This document shows, one piece after another, positions 1-16,998 of a stretch of 64,000 bases of DNA; the first letter of the stretch is position 1; each line of letters starts with the position of its first letter. A program made the translations under genes and the position numbers. Source of the stretch: Acanthochlamys bracteata (lineage: Eukaryota > Streptophyta > Magnoliopsida > Pandanales > Velloziaceae); contig CM034135.1 in NCBI GenBank assembly GCA_019914995.1, positions 2,730,501-2,794,500 on the forward strand, written 5' to 3'. A model generated the notes under the pieces. It worked only from the letters and a program-made list of their open reading frames with translations. It was not told the origin of the DNA and did no database searches.

Positions 1-4603
<4,603 letters not shown>

Positions 4604-5592
4604 ATTGGAATTAACGAAAGAAACAGTCTCCATAGAACTCCAAGCCATTTCAAAAGACAAGTACAAGCAATTAGGAATAAATTATGCTCAAATTATTTAT
4701 ATAGGTGATTCATTTTCTGAACTGTACAGCATTACAGTGATTCTTCTTGGCAGTATTATATAGACTTGTATTCTTATCAGCCATGACAAATCAAGTTATC
4801 AAGCCAAGGCTAGCGTTACAATAAGGATAATGGTTCAATAAGACATTACTGGTTTACAGTGTTTTGATTGCTGTATTTAGGTAGTACCTGTTCCATAACT
4901 TCAGATCAATATCAGGTAATTGCATTTAATGTATGTACAGGAAGCAAACGTCTCGCATATCTATACTTAATGTATGTATTTAAGGAATGTTTGACATAGC
5001 TTAAAGCTCGTTTTTCCATCTTTTTTTTAGAATTTTGTTTTCCAATAAGACTTCTACAGTACCTTAGATTTTAAAAAAAAAAACAAATTTAGAATCTAAT
5101 TGAAAGTCATTAAGTTATTATATTATAATTTTTTAATCTGAAAAAATGTTAAGCTCGCTTTAAAAATATGACAAACTTTTTTTAAATATTTTTTAAAGCA
5201 ATTCCAATAGGCTGCTTATGTTCGTGAGCATCGCAATCTCTATCTACTGTGGTTCTTTGAGAATTATTGATTAGTAGCCTGTTTCTCCTCAGTACTTCTT
5301 GGTGTTTTTTATCTTCTTTTTAGCTATTTAATTTCTTAAAACTTTTCTATAACACATAAAACTTTTTTGTAGAAAGTTTTAAACATAAACAAACAAATAT
5401 ACATTATTTATACAATTTTGACGAGTCATCTAAATTGAGCCGGAAGTAACCGAACCCCAATCGTTCAGCGTGACAAAACCGGTCGACAGCCACAGCCGGT
5501 CCCACTCTCACTTCTCTGCATGATACTTCGCGCAATATATGTACCACGTGGCAATAGCGAATGGAAAGAAATGAACGCCATTCTATAATTAA
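4604..5592. other. Intergenic region between SCPL and the RING gene
   Basis: No gene was seen. It should contain the 3' UTR of the carboxypeptidase gene and the distal promoter of the RING-H2 gene. It holds a poorly preserved inverted-repeat element (4989-5176) and ends at the MITE that begins at 5593. One minus-strand open stretch (5404-5610) has no recognisable content. Confidence 0.6.
4989..5176. repeat. Possible degenerate inverted-repeat (MITE-like) element
   Basis: The left end reads GTTTGACATAGCTTAAAGC. The right end, read in reverse complement, is GTTTGTCATATTTTTAAAGC, so about 190 bases are bounded by imperfect inverted repeats. No clear target duplication was seen. Confidence 0.35.
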
Positions 5593-5853
5593 GGGCGTGT
5601 TTACCAACACCTCTAAACTCCACTTTCTTTAAACTCAAATTTCACATAAATATTTATAAAAATTAAAATAAATTTTTTTATCAATAAAATTTTTTTAAAA
5701 ATTCAAATTTAAAACTTACTAAAAATATATAATTAATATAAAATTTTATTTTTTATTAAATATTTTTTATTTTTTATTTTATTTTTTAAATTTATTTCCT
5801 AAAAACTCCACTTCCCTCAAAACTTCACTTCCACCCTCTAGGTAAACACGCCC
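5593..5853. mobile_element. Tourist-like MITE (family A), 261 bp
   Basis: A perfect 13-base terminal inverted repeat GGGCGTGTTTACC lies at both ends, with a TAA duplication on either side (5590-5592 and 5854-5856). The interior is AT-rich and noncoding. A 3-bp TWA-type duplication with a GGG-starting terminal repeat is typical of PIF/Harbinger-derived Tourist MITEs. Its right end is only 32 bases from the TATA box of the RING-H2 gene. Confidence 0.82.
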
Positions 5854-5885
5854 TAAATTGCAATTCTGCTACGTTGTTTGCCTTC

Positions 5886-5893
5886 TATAAATA
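5886..5893 (+). promoter_or_regulatory. TATA box of the RING-H2 gene
   Basis: TATAAATA is followed about 30-40 bases on by a pyrimidine/CA-rich stretch (5920-5980) that suits a transcription start, and then by the leader exon. Confidence 0.6.
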
Positions 5894-6002
5894 AAGAACA
5901 CCCAGCGGAAACTGGGAATACCGAAACGAAAGCAAACCAAACACAGATTTCGTACAATCTCGTTCTTTCTCTCTTTAACGCTTTCCCAATTGTTGATTGT
6001 TG

Positions 6003-6083
6003 ATGAGATCGGTCGGTGAATCTCCACGATCGAGGATTCCAATCGAAAATCTCGATCGCAGGGTCGTGGTTTTGGAGCTTTGA
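6003..6083 (+). other. Upstream ORF of 26 codons in the RING-H2 leader
   Basis: ATG at 6003 opens a frame MRSVGESPRSRIPIENLDRR... closed by TGA at 6081-6083, wholly inside the first leader exon before its donor at 6110/6111. A scanning ribosome would meet it before the main start at 10193, so it could lower translation. It rests on the inferred transcription start near 5925. Confidence 0.45.
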
Positions 6084-6110
6084 TTATTGATTGAAGATCT
6101 CCGATTACAG

Positions 6111-9100
6111 GTTTGCGTTGGTTTCCTTTTCTATCTGTTGTTTATTTGATAACTTTTATGAATTCTGTGTTGATTAGTTGATGATGTTTGTTTTTGGTGA
6201 TTAGAATTCTGTACTTTGATCTTTTTTCTTTATTAATAGATCGTTTATTTACTGTTCTAATTCTTCTCTATTGATGGATTTTAATTATGTAAGGAGGGAA
6301 TCTTCAGAATCAAATGTTCGAAATTGGTTACTTAGTGTATGGATTGATGTTTATTCTCTCAGAATAATGGTCCCTCTTGGGATGTCTCGCGTTTCTTCCT
6401 AGTTCAGTAAAATCATAAAGCATCTGGAGTTCAAATGCTTCAGATCGGTTCATACCTTACCATGATCTCATGCTCGGATTGGTTTTGTTGTCCTTGAAGT
6501 CGACAGGATTTATTTTATGCTTCTATCGGTGCATTTTTTGCTACAAAATTTAAACACGTGAAAATTTTCTTCCTCAAACGACATATTGTGGTAACACTAA
6601 TTTTTGTCATTCCCCAGGTGTGTCTTATTTATGTAGTATTGCTGTTAGCAGTAGTAGTTGGCTATCCACATAAATTTCGTTATAGGATCACACGTCATTT
6701 GTGAGACTCTCGTATAGCAGTATTGCACTATAACAAACATTGTGTTCTGGTGAATGATTTAAAAGTGAGGAGTTAAGCAAGAGGCTGAATGTATCCAGTT
6801 TTTATTAGGCTTGCTTGTAATCAGAGAATTAATGATGTCCTCATGAGGAGTTTGTAATCTGTGTCTAGGAAAAAACTGGTAATTTGTTTAGGCTGCTGGA
6901 TATCATCTTCTTGGTGTGATGCTAACCACTATACTGGAGTAGGTCAATCTACATCTCAAAGTTGAGCACAGTCTTACTTTTCTCAGGTTTGGATGGACCA
7001 TATCTGCATGATGTTCTTTATAGTTGTCCAAGTTAGTATCTCAACCAATACTTTTTTTTTTTTTCTGGCTACTATTTATACAGGTTTTCTAAAAATCTTT
7101 AGAATTTTCTACATCTAAAACCCTAACAAAATCTCCTTCTTGTTTGCTTTCTAGGTTTTAATATATTGAGCTACTTACAAGAAATCTTACAGAAAGTATA
7201 AGTTAAGCGTTGTAAGAGATCAATATACAAGCAGTTGACAGGTAGAGTAAGAGAGATCTTGGCTGATGTTGCTTCATCCTTTTATCAATTGGAAAACATA
7301 AGAGGAAATTGTTTCATAGTTCACTTTAATCCCAATTTTTTGCATAGATATGGTAATTTAACTCTAAGCATTTTTAGATGGTTATTGGTTGCTAAAGCAG
7401 GTAATGAATGCCATAGTCGTCCTCTATTGATTTGGTCCTGAGGACCAAAAGGTTTGATATAGTTGCAAACATAACTCTAAATTACCAGGGTCTGTAACTG
7501 TTAGGAGTTGTCTATTCATAATAGTTGATTTAGCTTCTGAACCATTTAGAGTTTTGTTCACAGGTGAAGTCTTTACTGATCTAAGAGGTTTATGAGGTAT
7601 TGTCTTTCAGTGGCTTGGATTTGGTCGCTTTGCGTATCAAGCAACAGGAGTACTTATACTAACATTGCTTAATAGAGGAGTATGTATGGGGAATGTGCAT
7701 CACATGATTTGACTTAGAGATGCATTTTAGGCATCTGAAAACTAGCTTCCACACTGAGGTGGGCTTGTGAGGACGGAGGTGATTGAGCAGCTTTAGCATG
7801 GTCAGATTAGCACTTGCTAATCCCCTATCATTGGTCCAGTGCATATTGGATGATGATTATTACTACCACCTGCTCTATAGAGTAATTAAAGCTACCAGGA
7901 CTGATTTTTCTAAGCAAGCTTAATCTATGCTTCACTAAGGTGCTAAACCTTAGTAAAATTTTGAATGATTGATCTTTTGGCTGTGTAAGCTGTCTTTACT
8001 CATAAAAGAGGAAGACACAAAGAAAAAGAAGAAAAGAAAAGAAAGAGAATATGTGCATCAGTTGTAACATCATACTTAGATGAACATTCTAATTCCTAAG
8101 AGACCTAGGAGAAGGGGTTGTCTTCTCCGGATATTCGAGTTATAAAACTACTGAATGTAGAATTTGATGAGTACTTCAAACCTAGCTATTTTTTTGTGCG
8201 CCCTGATCTTAAACTTAAGAAGTTGGATTAGTCTGGTCGGACTTTCATGTAGTGGTTAGTGTAGGAACTAGGATGTTTTCCCTATATTGCTATACTTTTC
8301 TATCCTTGCAAGACTTACTGAGTTACATTCGTTAGTGCCTTATGGGTGTAATTAATGTAGTTCTAATCGACTAAGTTATCGTGTTGCTAGTGCATATTCC
8401 TCTCGCTAGTAATGATTCAACATCAGTACTCGTGCAAAAACTTCATCCTTCAGATATAGCTGCGTCCTTCCCAATTGCTGGCAAAGATCATAGCAATGAG
8501 ATCTTGCTTTGCTGCCAGAACTTCTCCTAATCTTTTTTCGTTTCCATATTTATTGTAAATTCTCTGTTGGTGATTTTGTTTCCTGTAAATCCTTTATGCT
8601 TGGGTCAGTTTGGTTTTCATCCTGATTATCCTACTCAGTTTACCTTTACGCGAACAGAAAATTTTCTGTTCTGTTCTTTTCTACATTTGAATGACTTCTG
8701 AATCTCTTCATTTGGCTTATCGCAGTTGGAGTACTTTTTTATGTTTTTAGCTCATAAATATAATATTTTTGTTCTTTGTTTTTTCCCTTTTAAATGGCTT
8801 CTGGCAGAGGTTACCATTTATGTCTTGTCTGTTTGAGTAGCTTTGGTAATACAATGCTTCTGCTAGGTTGCCTTCACGAGTCTGACATTAAGTGAGTTTC
8901 TTGCTTTTTTGGTTTCCAGATTTCTATGGTGTTTTCCTATTCTGCTTTCTAAATTCGAAGTGTTCTAGAGGTCTATGCACAGCTAATCATTGAAGATTGG
9001 CCTATCTGATTCTTTCTCGCCACTTCTTGACTATGCTATTTCTTGAAGCAGGATGCTTCATGGTTTCCTTAGGTGTAAAAAACCATGTCATTATGTCTAT

Positions 9101-10158
9101 TATCTTTTCATTATGGCAAGTGGATCTGGACGATATAGATCAGGAATTAGTCTTTATCTACTGCTGTATTGTTCCCTGATTGTTGATAACGTGAATGGAG
9201 GTTGTTTGAAGGGAAAAGGGCTGTCGATTATCTGTAGATAAGCAGGTAGAAGTTGAAAGAACAGGTAAAGCTTAAACTTTATAGTTAATATCTACTGGAC
9301 CATGTCAGATATCTGTACAATCTGGATTGGTATGGGAGCGGTGTTCTTGCAGTCTCAGATAGACTGGATGGTTATTTGAGCAGTTTCACTAGATTCATTA
9401 TGTTGAAACTGCTATCTACCACTACTTGCATATATATGTCATGCCATCTATTCACCAGATGATTTATTAGAAAGCACTCAATTCTAAAATTATAGCATGT
9501 CAGACGTATTTTGAAGTCATCTAATTGAAGGCCCTTTCATGAAAATCTCAGAGGTTTGCCATATATCTAAAGCTAATAGTAGAAACTGTGAATTTATCTC
9601 AATATTTTTCCTTTTCTTACTACATTATTGGCAGGGAATGCAGTGGTATTATACCTGGATAGTAGTAACTCTGAACATACTACCATGTGGATGAATATCT
9701 ATATGTTCTTTTCTATGCAGAAAAGCCGTGTGATAACAAAACATAACCATTTTTAAAGCACCAATTTTCTTGCAGTGTTTTTATGATTCTACTTTTAATG
9801 TTTCGGAGGTTTCGTTCTTTTCCTCGCTGAATTTCAACAAAAGGAAAGGTCTCTCTGACCTTCTATAATAAAAGTCTTTAAAATGCTTAATTCTTGGAAG
9901 GGAAAAGGGTTTCCAACAGACCCATTTTTAGGATAGCATTCCTACCTTTTAGCTCAGAAAGATCATTTGGGTTCCAATGCTATGCTTGTATATATTGTCA
10001 AGTAGTGATGTAGAGTTAAGCTTTTTAAGAAGTGTATAAGCATTACTTAGAGACCTTTGTCCTGAATAATGATTTTGTATTTTGACGTTTACCGCTTTGT
10101 TGTTTTTGTAAATTTTCTGGTTCATCTTACCCTTTTTTTTCCCTCTGTTGATGTACAG
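6111..10158 (+). other. Long leader (5' UTR) intron of the RING-H2 gene
   Basis: The donor ATTACAG|GTTTGC and acceptor TGTACAG|GATATC bound about 4.05 kb without any recognisable coding content. The acceptor lies 34 bases before the start codon. The interval might be divided into several introns by short leader exons that I cannot identify. Long leader introns in plants often carry expression-enhancing signals; that role is not shown here. Confidence 0.6.
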
Positions 10159-10192
10159 GATATCATTACTTTGATTGGAGATCACATCAAGA

Positions 10193-12532
10193 ATGGGGCG
10201 AAGACGCACATTCCAGACATCTGAGCTTCTTGAAATAGTCCAGGATCAGCACTGGAACAATAGACTGCATGGTGAAATACACTCAGGTAACTACCTATCC
10301 TCATCTGCTATATTTGTCAGTGATTATCATATTTAATGAGTATTAACAAATAAGAAATATCACCGCAGAGAGCAGTTCTTTTATGGTTCCTGTTGAGAGT
10401 GCTGCAGTTTCTGGGCTAGGTTCAACAGCTTATACCAACATCATTTTGAGGACAGATGATCAACCTTTATCAGCTTCAAATACTTCAGACCATAGGTCGA
10501 GTAATCTGACAACTGTCATTGATCACCGTCTGTATCCATCTACTACTAGCAGTACTAGTCAACAACTCCCACAAACTTATTACCAGCGAGGACCTTCTGG
10601 TTATCCTCATGTTTCAAATGCTCAAATGAGCAGTATATACTCTCCACAAATAGAGAGGGCAAGGTTGCCACTTAAAAGAAAAGGCCCTGTTATTTACTCT
10701 GGTCTTGCTTCAGGGTCTTCTAATGGTTTCTATGCTGGAGAAAGTTCTTCTAACTACCCCATCCCATCTGATCGTATTCAACCAAAGCGTCTAGTGGACT
10801 TCCAGTCCATGCCTTACTATTCTTTTGTCGAGGAAGGATCCCTGAGAAATGTTAGAAGACGCCACGACCAAGTTCATGCAGTACAAGTTAACCCACTCAG
10901 GAGTCATGCGCCGAACAATTTGCCATCAAATGTTCATTCAGCAACATTACCTGTTTCAAATATGGCAGGATCCAGCAACTTTGAGTCCTTGCACAACAGG
11001 ATAATTCTTCCTTGTCGCCATTCTGGTTAGTAAAACTCTATCTTGTATTTGTCTTCTTGTTTCTTCGTAATTTTCTTAAGAGTTATTGGACTATAAAATT
11101 GCAGGTCATGAAATAAATCAATCAATTGCAAGTGCAAGTGGCAGTATTGACATCAACATTGCAGAGTTAGATAATGGCTTCCCTCCCGATCACATGAACC
11201 CAAGCATCCAGGTTTCCACTAGGGGATTGCCAATTGATCATACTAGTTTCGGTCTAAGAATGTCTTCATACAGGAATACATCAAATTTTGCATCAGTTAC
11301 TTCCACAAGGCCTCTGGAAGATCATAGACTGCCAGAACATGAAAATGCTTCATCTTCCAGACACCTGAGGCCGGTATCTTCACATCGTAACACTAGGAGG
11401 AACATTGCAGTGAGAAATTTCCACAACAGATACCACTCTATCACAGATGAGCATTATGGCCATAGTAGAGTGGTCTCTCAGGTGGGTTCTTTTAGCAGCT
11501 AGTTGTGTAAGAGTGACTTGTGTTCCTCTCTAGTTAAAAATATGGACCAACTGTGTTGTTTCTTCTGCACCAGGGCTCGTTGATCACAGGTCGCTCGACT
11601 TATTTTGACTCTAGAAACATATTCGATGAACATCAGGACATGAGACTGGACGTAGATAATTTGAGCTATGAGGTTTACCTTCATCCAGTTTGGTGCATTC
11701 TAAAAGGGTTATGATCTTCTTCTCCACTAATGCCTTTTTAAGAATTCATTCTTTCAGGAGCTGCTTGCTTTGGGGGAGAGGATTGGAGTTGTTAGTACAG
11801 GCTTGTCTGAAGACAATCTCTCCAAGCACTTGGTTGAAACAATTTACTGTTCCCCAGATCAAATCCAGGATGAGTCAGAGGAACCAAGATGTGCAATATG
11901 CCTGGTAAAGATCTGTCAGCACTACTTTCCATATTTATTTTATGAGTGAAAAATTGATGAGCTAACTAATCTCTTGAAACATACCAAAATGAGCAATATA
12001 ATCTTTAAGAGTGAAAAGAAAAAAATTTGAAGAATTTTATCAAAGTAACCATAAAAGGGGAACTAACAAATATTGTCATGTTTAAAATGGTGTGATTTGA
12101 TTCTTCATCAGAATATCAGATTGATAACTATCTTTACTTTTATGGATTGGGTGTTTGTCTAAAACCAGTAATCGCAGTAGAACCTTGTTCTGTTTTTGTT
12201 AACTTGGGAATAGAAACATAGGACATAGTCTATTCCAGCATTGAGATGTGCGAGCTCTAAGTATTACATTGTTGTAGTGAACTACAAATGGGAGTATCTT
12301 AACTGTTACCAAATCCATGGGGAGTCCTTACCAAATCCTGAGTTGGAGTTTACAATTAGCATTTTAGTGACAACTTTGATTAATCTGTTTTCAGGAAGAG
12401 TACAAGGATAGGGAAAGTCTGGGAAGGCTGGATTGTCAGCATGATTTTCATTTTAGCTGCATCAAGAAATGGCTGGAGATGAAGAATGTCTGCCCAATTT
12501 GCAAGACATCGTTTCCTGCAGACAAACAGTAG
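10193..12532 (+). CDS. RING-H2 E3 ubiquitin ligase (MBR1/2, HIP1, RHG1A-like)
   Basis: Six coding exons: 10193-10286, 10369-11025, 11105-11481, 11574-11672, 11758-11904 and 12395-12532, giving 503 aa. The N-terminal three quarters are low-complexity, rich in Ser, Asn, His and Arg, and probably disordered. The C terminus carries ELLALGERIGVVSTGLSED, a conserved segment just before the finger in the MBR/HIP1/RHG1A group, then a RING-H2 finger: CAIC, DCQHDFH, and CPIC (Cys-x2-Cys, Cys-x-His-x2-His-x2-Cys, Cys-x2-Cys). A RING finger recruits an E2 and directs ubiquitin to a bound substrate; the substrate here is unknown. The MGRRR start is the first ATG after the leader intron and matches relatives that begin with a short basic stretch. 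The group assignment is from memory. Confidence 0.9.
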
Positions 12533-12859
12533 CAAAATTTCATACTCATCATTATTTGCCATCAATTATTTCTGGTTTCTGCACATAGAGATAGGAACCA
12601 GACCAAATTATATATGTTTTATATAGGGCATTTTCAAATGAGTGCCGTTTATGTAGTGCTAGTTTTATGTACACCAACTGTGGCAATCGTTGTCGCCGTG
12701 GATTACATTAATTTTAATTCTTCAATGAGTAATTCTCTGAGATGTCTATAGATTGTTTTCTATATCACATTGTCTGGAGGGATGTTTGACATAACCTAAT
12801 AGATAAATTGTACATAACAGATAACGCGAAATGATAATTTTTGTCTAATTGTAAATTTA

Positions 12860-13107
12860 GGGGCGTTTGATAGTGCTTATAAAATATAGTTTTTTTAAAA
12901 TAAAAAATATTTTTATTTTTTTGAAAAATAAGTTATATTTTTTTACTTTCAAAAAAATAATAAAAATATAAAATAAAAATATTTTATTCCGTAAAATTTT
13001 TTAAATTTTTAAATAAATTTTTATATATTTATAAAATATATATTTAAAAATATAAAATATAAAAATTAATAAGTAGTTTATCATAAGCTGTACCAAACCA
13101 AACGCAT
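12860..13107 (-). repeat. AT-rich MITE-like element (family B), reverse orientation
   Basis: The left end GGGGCGTTTGATAGTGCTTAT is mirrored at the right end (reverse complement GATGCGTTTGGTTTGGTACAG, then CTTATGATAA). The AT-rich interior is the reverse complement of the interior shared by the cluster at 35.3-40.4 kb. It is noncoding. The class is uncertain because no clean target duplication was found. Confidence 0.55.
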
Positions 13108-13742
13108 CTTTGCACCCTTAACTTGCGTTGAGATTGATGCGCACGTTTTCTATGTGAAAAATTTGAAAGTCTTTATAAAATAAAAAATTTGAAAAAAAGA
13201 GTTTTTAAATATATTAGTATATATGTATATAACTTTATAGTTTATTATTTATTCATATTTTAAAGTTTTAAAATATTTTAAAAAAAATTGTGTATAATTT
13301 TGAAATTGAAAAGAAATTCTTTGGAACTGATAAATGTTGGAAACTCTGCTTTCAATTGTGCGTGACATTGGCATGTGAAATATTTGAAGATCGTTCACCT
13401 GTAGTAGACTATGCTTGGAGTTTTTCTGATTAAGGTTATATGCCGACATAGATCTGAAAAAGCATCTTCAAATGTTGCACATGTAGTGCAAAAACAATTT
13501 GGTTGGAGCAGGTGACTTGTTTCCTAATCAAAACAGGATGCCAACCAAACATATACGAGTTAATCCAGGGCATGTTCAACATGTCTATGTTCACATATAA
13601 ACACGACCAAATTTCTCGTGCCAAGTTTTTTAAAACTAATTTGGGTACGAATATATCAAAAAAGTATTTTCGAAAAGTTCGAATAAATATATATATTTAA
13701 ATTTAAATTTGATCAAAAAAATCAATTCTCTTGTTACGCAAA

Positions 13743-13978
13743 AGACGTATTACCAACATTTTAAATTTATTTTTGTTAAATTTATTTTTAATATAAAATA
13801 CATAAAAAATTAAAATAATTTTTTATTAATAAATTCTTTTAAAATTTAAATTTAAAATTTATAATAAATATTAAATTAATATATAATATTATTTTTTATT
13901 AAATATTTTTAATTTTATTTTTAAATTAATTTTCAAAGAATTCATTTTACTTATTTTATTTACAAAGTAAACACGCCC
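13743..13978. repeat. Degenerate family A MITE
   Basis: The right end GTAAACACGCCC (13967-13978) is identical to the right end of the element at 5593-5853. The left end GACGTATTACCAACA is a decayed form of the family A left end. The interiors share the same AT-rich order. The target duplication is no longer clear. Confidence 0.55.
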
Positions 13979-14136
13979 ATACACAAGCAAGAAAAGAAAG
14001 CAACGATAAAGATAACAATTTAAAAACTATATAATAATTATTTTGATAAGAATAATTATCTAAGACTTTGTTTTTGTTTCGGAAGCTTGAGCGGAAGTAC
14101 ACAGTTCAAGGCCCACCAACAGCCCTTCTATTTCTG

Positions 14137-14144
14137 CCGCGAAA
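14137..14144 (-). promoter_or_regulatory. E2F-like site upstream of the UBC19/20-type gene
   Basis: CCGCGAAA on the plus strand reads TTTCGCGG on the minus strand, which fits the plant E2F consensus TTTSSCGS. It lies about 230 bases before the start codon of a cell-cycle E2 gene, a sensible place for such a site. Function is inferred from the motif and context only. Confidence 0.45.
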
Positions 14145-14375
14145 ATTAACAAATCACCAACCGGCAACCGCTATCAAAATAAATTAATTAATTATTAACC
14201 AATAAAAACTAGAAAGACAAAAAAGAACAAGCTTCTTTGCCTTCTCTCTCCATTTCTTCTCGATTGATTAAAATTAATTTTATAACTTTTTGTCTCGAAT
14301 CTCGTTTTTTTCTTCTTGATATTAGAGTTGCCATTTCAATTTGATTGAGGGATTAATTAGCGAACTTTAATAATC

Positions 14376-16998
14376 ATGGAAGTTCGAAATGGTGATAACG
14401 CTGCTGCGCCTCCGGCGCCGGCGCCAGTGGTGGCAGGTAAGCAACCACGGCCAGCACCAGGACCTGTTGATACTGCATCGGTCTCTAAGAGGTTGGGATC
14501 TATATGATTGTTCTGCCCCCCTAAATCGTTCAATTCTCCATTTATTTGTTTATTTTAGGTGGAAAATATTCTTTAATGCTTTATTTTTGTATGATTTGTT
14601 TTCCTTTTCTCGGCTTAGGTTACAGAAGGAGTTGATGTCTCTCATGGTGAGATCCTGTTTCATAAGAGTGTTCGCTATCAGTTATGGATTTTTTAATCTA
14701 TGAAATTATAAGTAGTTGTTCCATTTGGTAAGTATGGTAAATTTTCCTGCACAGAGTTATTTATGGTATAATCGGTTGCTATGGTTACTTCTTCATAGGG
14801 AATGATTTTCTATTGTGTAGTGTTTCACTAGCTTTCCTGGTGGGAAAAACTCAAGATAGTCTATGGGAAGTTGAATGATATGTTATTCTCAAAAAGGACA
14901 AAAGAATGGGAAAATTATATGAAATGTTATTGTGCTTACTTTCTCATGAGCTAGGTGTCATGATTAAAATCCACTGTTTTATAACATTACTTTTGGCTCT
15001 CTGAAATAATTAAAAGAAAATTGTTTTTTTTGTGGTCTTTTGCTGTTGGAGTAACTGTACTAGTGGGGAAATTATATCAAGTTTGATGAGATGAGTGTAT
15101 TGACAAGTAAACACTATGTGTGGCTTCTTCAGAGGACCTTTATTGCATAGAGAGTTTTATGAGACTACCTTTGCATCTAAAGATGTCAATAGACCATTTT
15201 CTTTTTGGAAGTAACTGTTTTTGTTAGAAACAAAAGCAGTATATTTTTTATGGTTATCCAGATTCTAGTTTCTTATTCCATCATTGAATTTGGTCTTTCT
15301 GCTGAGAAACAAACTTAGTTTCCATAGACGGCATTATCTGGTGAGTGTATGACTGGAGTTATCAACAGTTCTGGAGAAAAGAGTCTTGCTATGAATCTAT
15401 CTATCCCACTCTACGTGCAACTATCTGTTGCAGAGAACATTAAGTCTTTTGGTTGATAGAAGGCACTATTAAATAGGGTAAACATTGAGATTTCCTGATG
15501 CTAGTATCAATGTGTGTTTGAACACATACTGCTCTTTACTTCCTTCCCCTCTTGTTTTATCCTTGTTGCTTTCCTTGTCACAGATGAGTGGAGAAATCGG
15601 TGTATCAGCGTTCCCTGAAGGTGAAAATATTTTTTCTTGGATAGGTACTATTCAGGGTAGCAAGGGAACTGCTTACGAAGGTTTATCCTATAAGCTTTCA
15701 TTGCGGTTCCCCTTGGATTATCCATTTAAACCTCCTCAGGTTAAGTTTGAGACTCCTTGCTTCCATCCAAATGTCGATCAATATGGAAACATTTGTCTAG
15801 ACATACTTCAGGTAATATTCATCCAAGATTATGTTATTAGCATTTAGTTACCAATATTGATTGAACTTGATGCTCTTTTTTTCCATTAGGATATGTGGTC
15901 CTCAGCATATGATTGTAGAACAGTATTGTTGTCCATTCAGAGTTTATTAGGAGGTGAGTTATGCATCAGCATACATACGCATGTTTTGATTATTCAAGAA
16001 GAGACCCATTTGAACTTAGTTTTGTGGATATAGAACCGAACAACGAGAGTCCTTTAAACAGTTCTGCCGCTACTTTGTGGAGCAACCAGGAAGGTAATTC
16101 ATCTTCTTCATCCTTATAACATATTATGTTATCATTACTGCATCCATTAGCCTTTAACATCCTGGAGTTCCTTTATGTTAAGCCGTAACTGCAACTAAAT
16201 TTACCAGAAGAATTCCCTTGCATCTCATTCTGTCGTTTTGGGCCGCATTTGGCGCTCCATAAGAAACATAAGTTATTGTACAAGTGATGGTTCATTATGA
16301 AACACGAGTTTTTCAGTAAGATGTGAGATTGTTTGAATCTGTATGTTGGCTTGTCTGTATGAATGTTGCAATTCTGTTGTATGAATTTGTGATTGACTAA
16401 AGTCATCATCCACAAGGCTGTATTTTAATGCCTGCAAGTTTCAGGATCAATCTTTTTTTAGTGTGATTCACTTCCTGCAAAAGCTTTGGTTTAAAGTGCA
16501 CCCTACTTATCGTAGTTATTTATAAAATTGAAAGGGTAGTTTCTATTGAGAAATTAAATTTGGTAAGCTAGTAGGATGGCAACCTTATACATTATTATCC
16601 TTATATTTATTGATAAGTCTGACATATGCTTCTAGACTTCTGGGAGTGCATATTGTTAACTCTCCATTGTTATTTCCTATTAATCTTCATCACACCTTAT
16701 ATGTCTACTCTGATGTCCTTACCTTCAGAAACTGTTAGCTTCAAGTGCTTGTTATCAGTTATCTGGCATTCATTTGTGTGATTAGGTAAAAACCACTTCA
16801 CATAACATCAGCTGTAGAATAGTGATGCATCTCATGTAAAAGTCTCCTTTATTCAACAACAATAGCTCAGCCAGACAACTGCCTTTGCAAATTTTATCAT
16901 AAAGCCTAAATTCTGTTCGTTTTTCGTTTATTGTTACAGATTACAAGATAATGGTGCACAAACAATACACAGATGGTGGTGACATATTAGAAAGCTAA
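14376..16998 (+). CDS. Ubiquitin-conjugating enzyme E2, UBE2C type (UBC19/UBC20-like)
   Basis: Six exons: 14376-14491, 14619-14646, 15584-15811, 15890-15953, 16034-16093 and 16940-16998, giving 184 aa. After a Pro/Ala-rich N-terminal extension comes the UBC fold. The text [18 protein letters not shown] and the active-site stretch [15 protein letters not shown] (catalytic Cys) followed by [11 protein letters not shown] match UBE2C, the E2 that works with the anaphase-promoting complex to ubiquitinate mitotic cyclins; Arabidopsis UBC19 and UBC20 are the plant members. Exon 2 is only 28 nt. The last exon gives a C terminus [20 protein letters not shown] that aligns only loosely with the expected EEYRK-MVEK-Y tail, so this exon is the least certain part. 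An E2F-like site in the promoter suits S/G2 expression. Confidence 0.9.

Larger units (their letters stand above)
12533..14375. other. Intergenic region between the RING-H2 and E2 genes
   Basis: It contains the RING-H2 3' UTR (to about 12780), a family B element (12860-13107), a family A element (about 13743-13978) and the promoter and leader of the E2 gene (about 13980-14375). No additional gene was seen; small open stretches near 13249-13700 are AT-rich and patternless. Confidence 0.6.
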
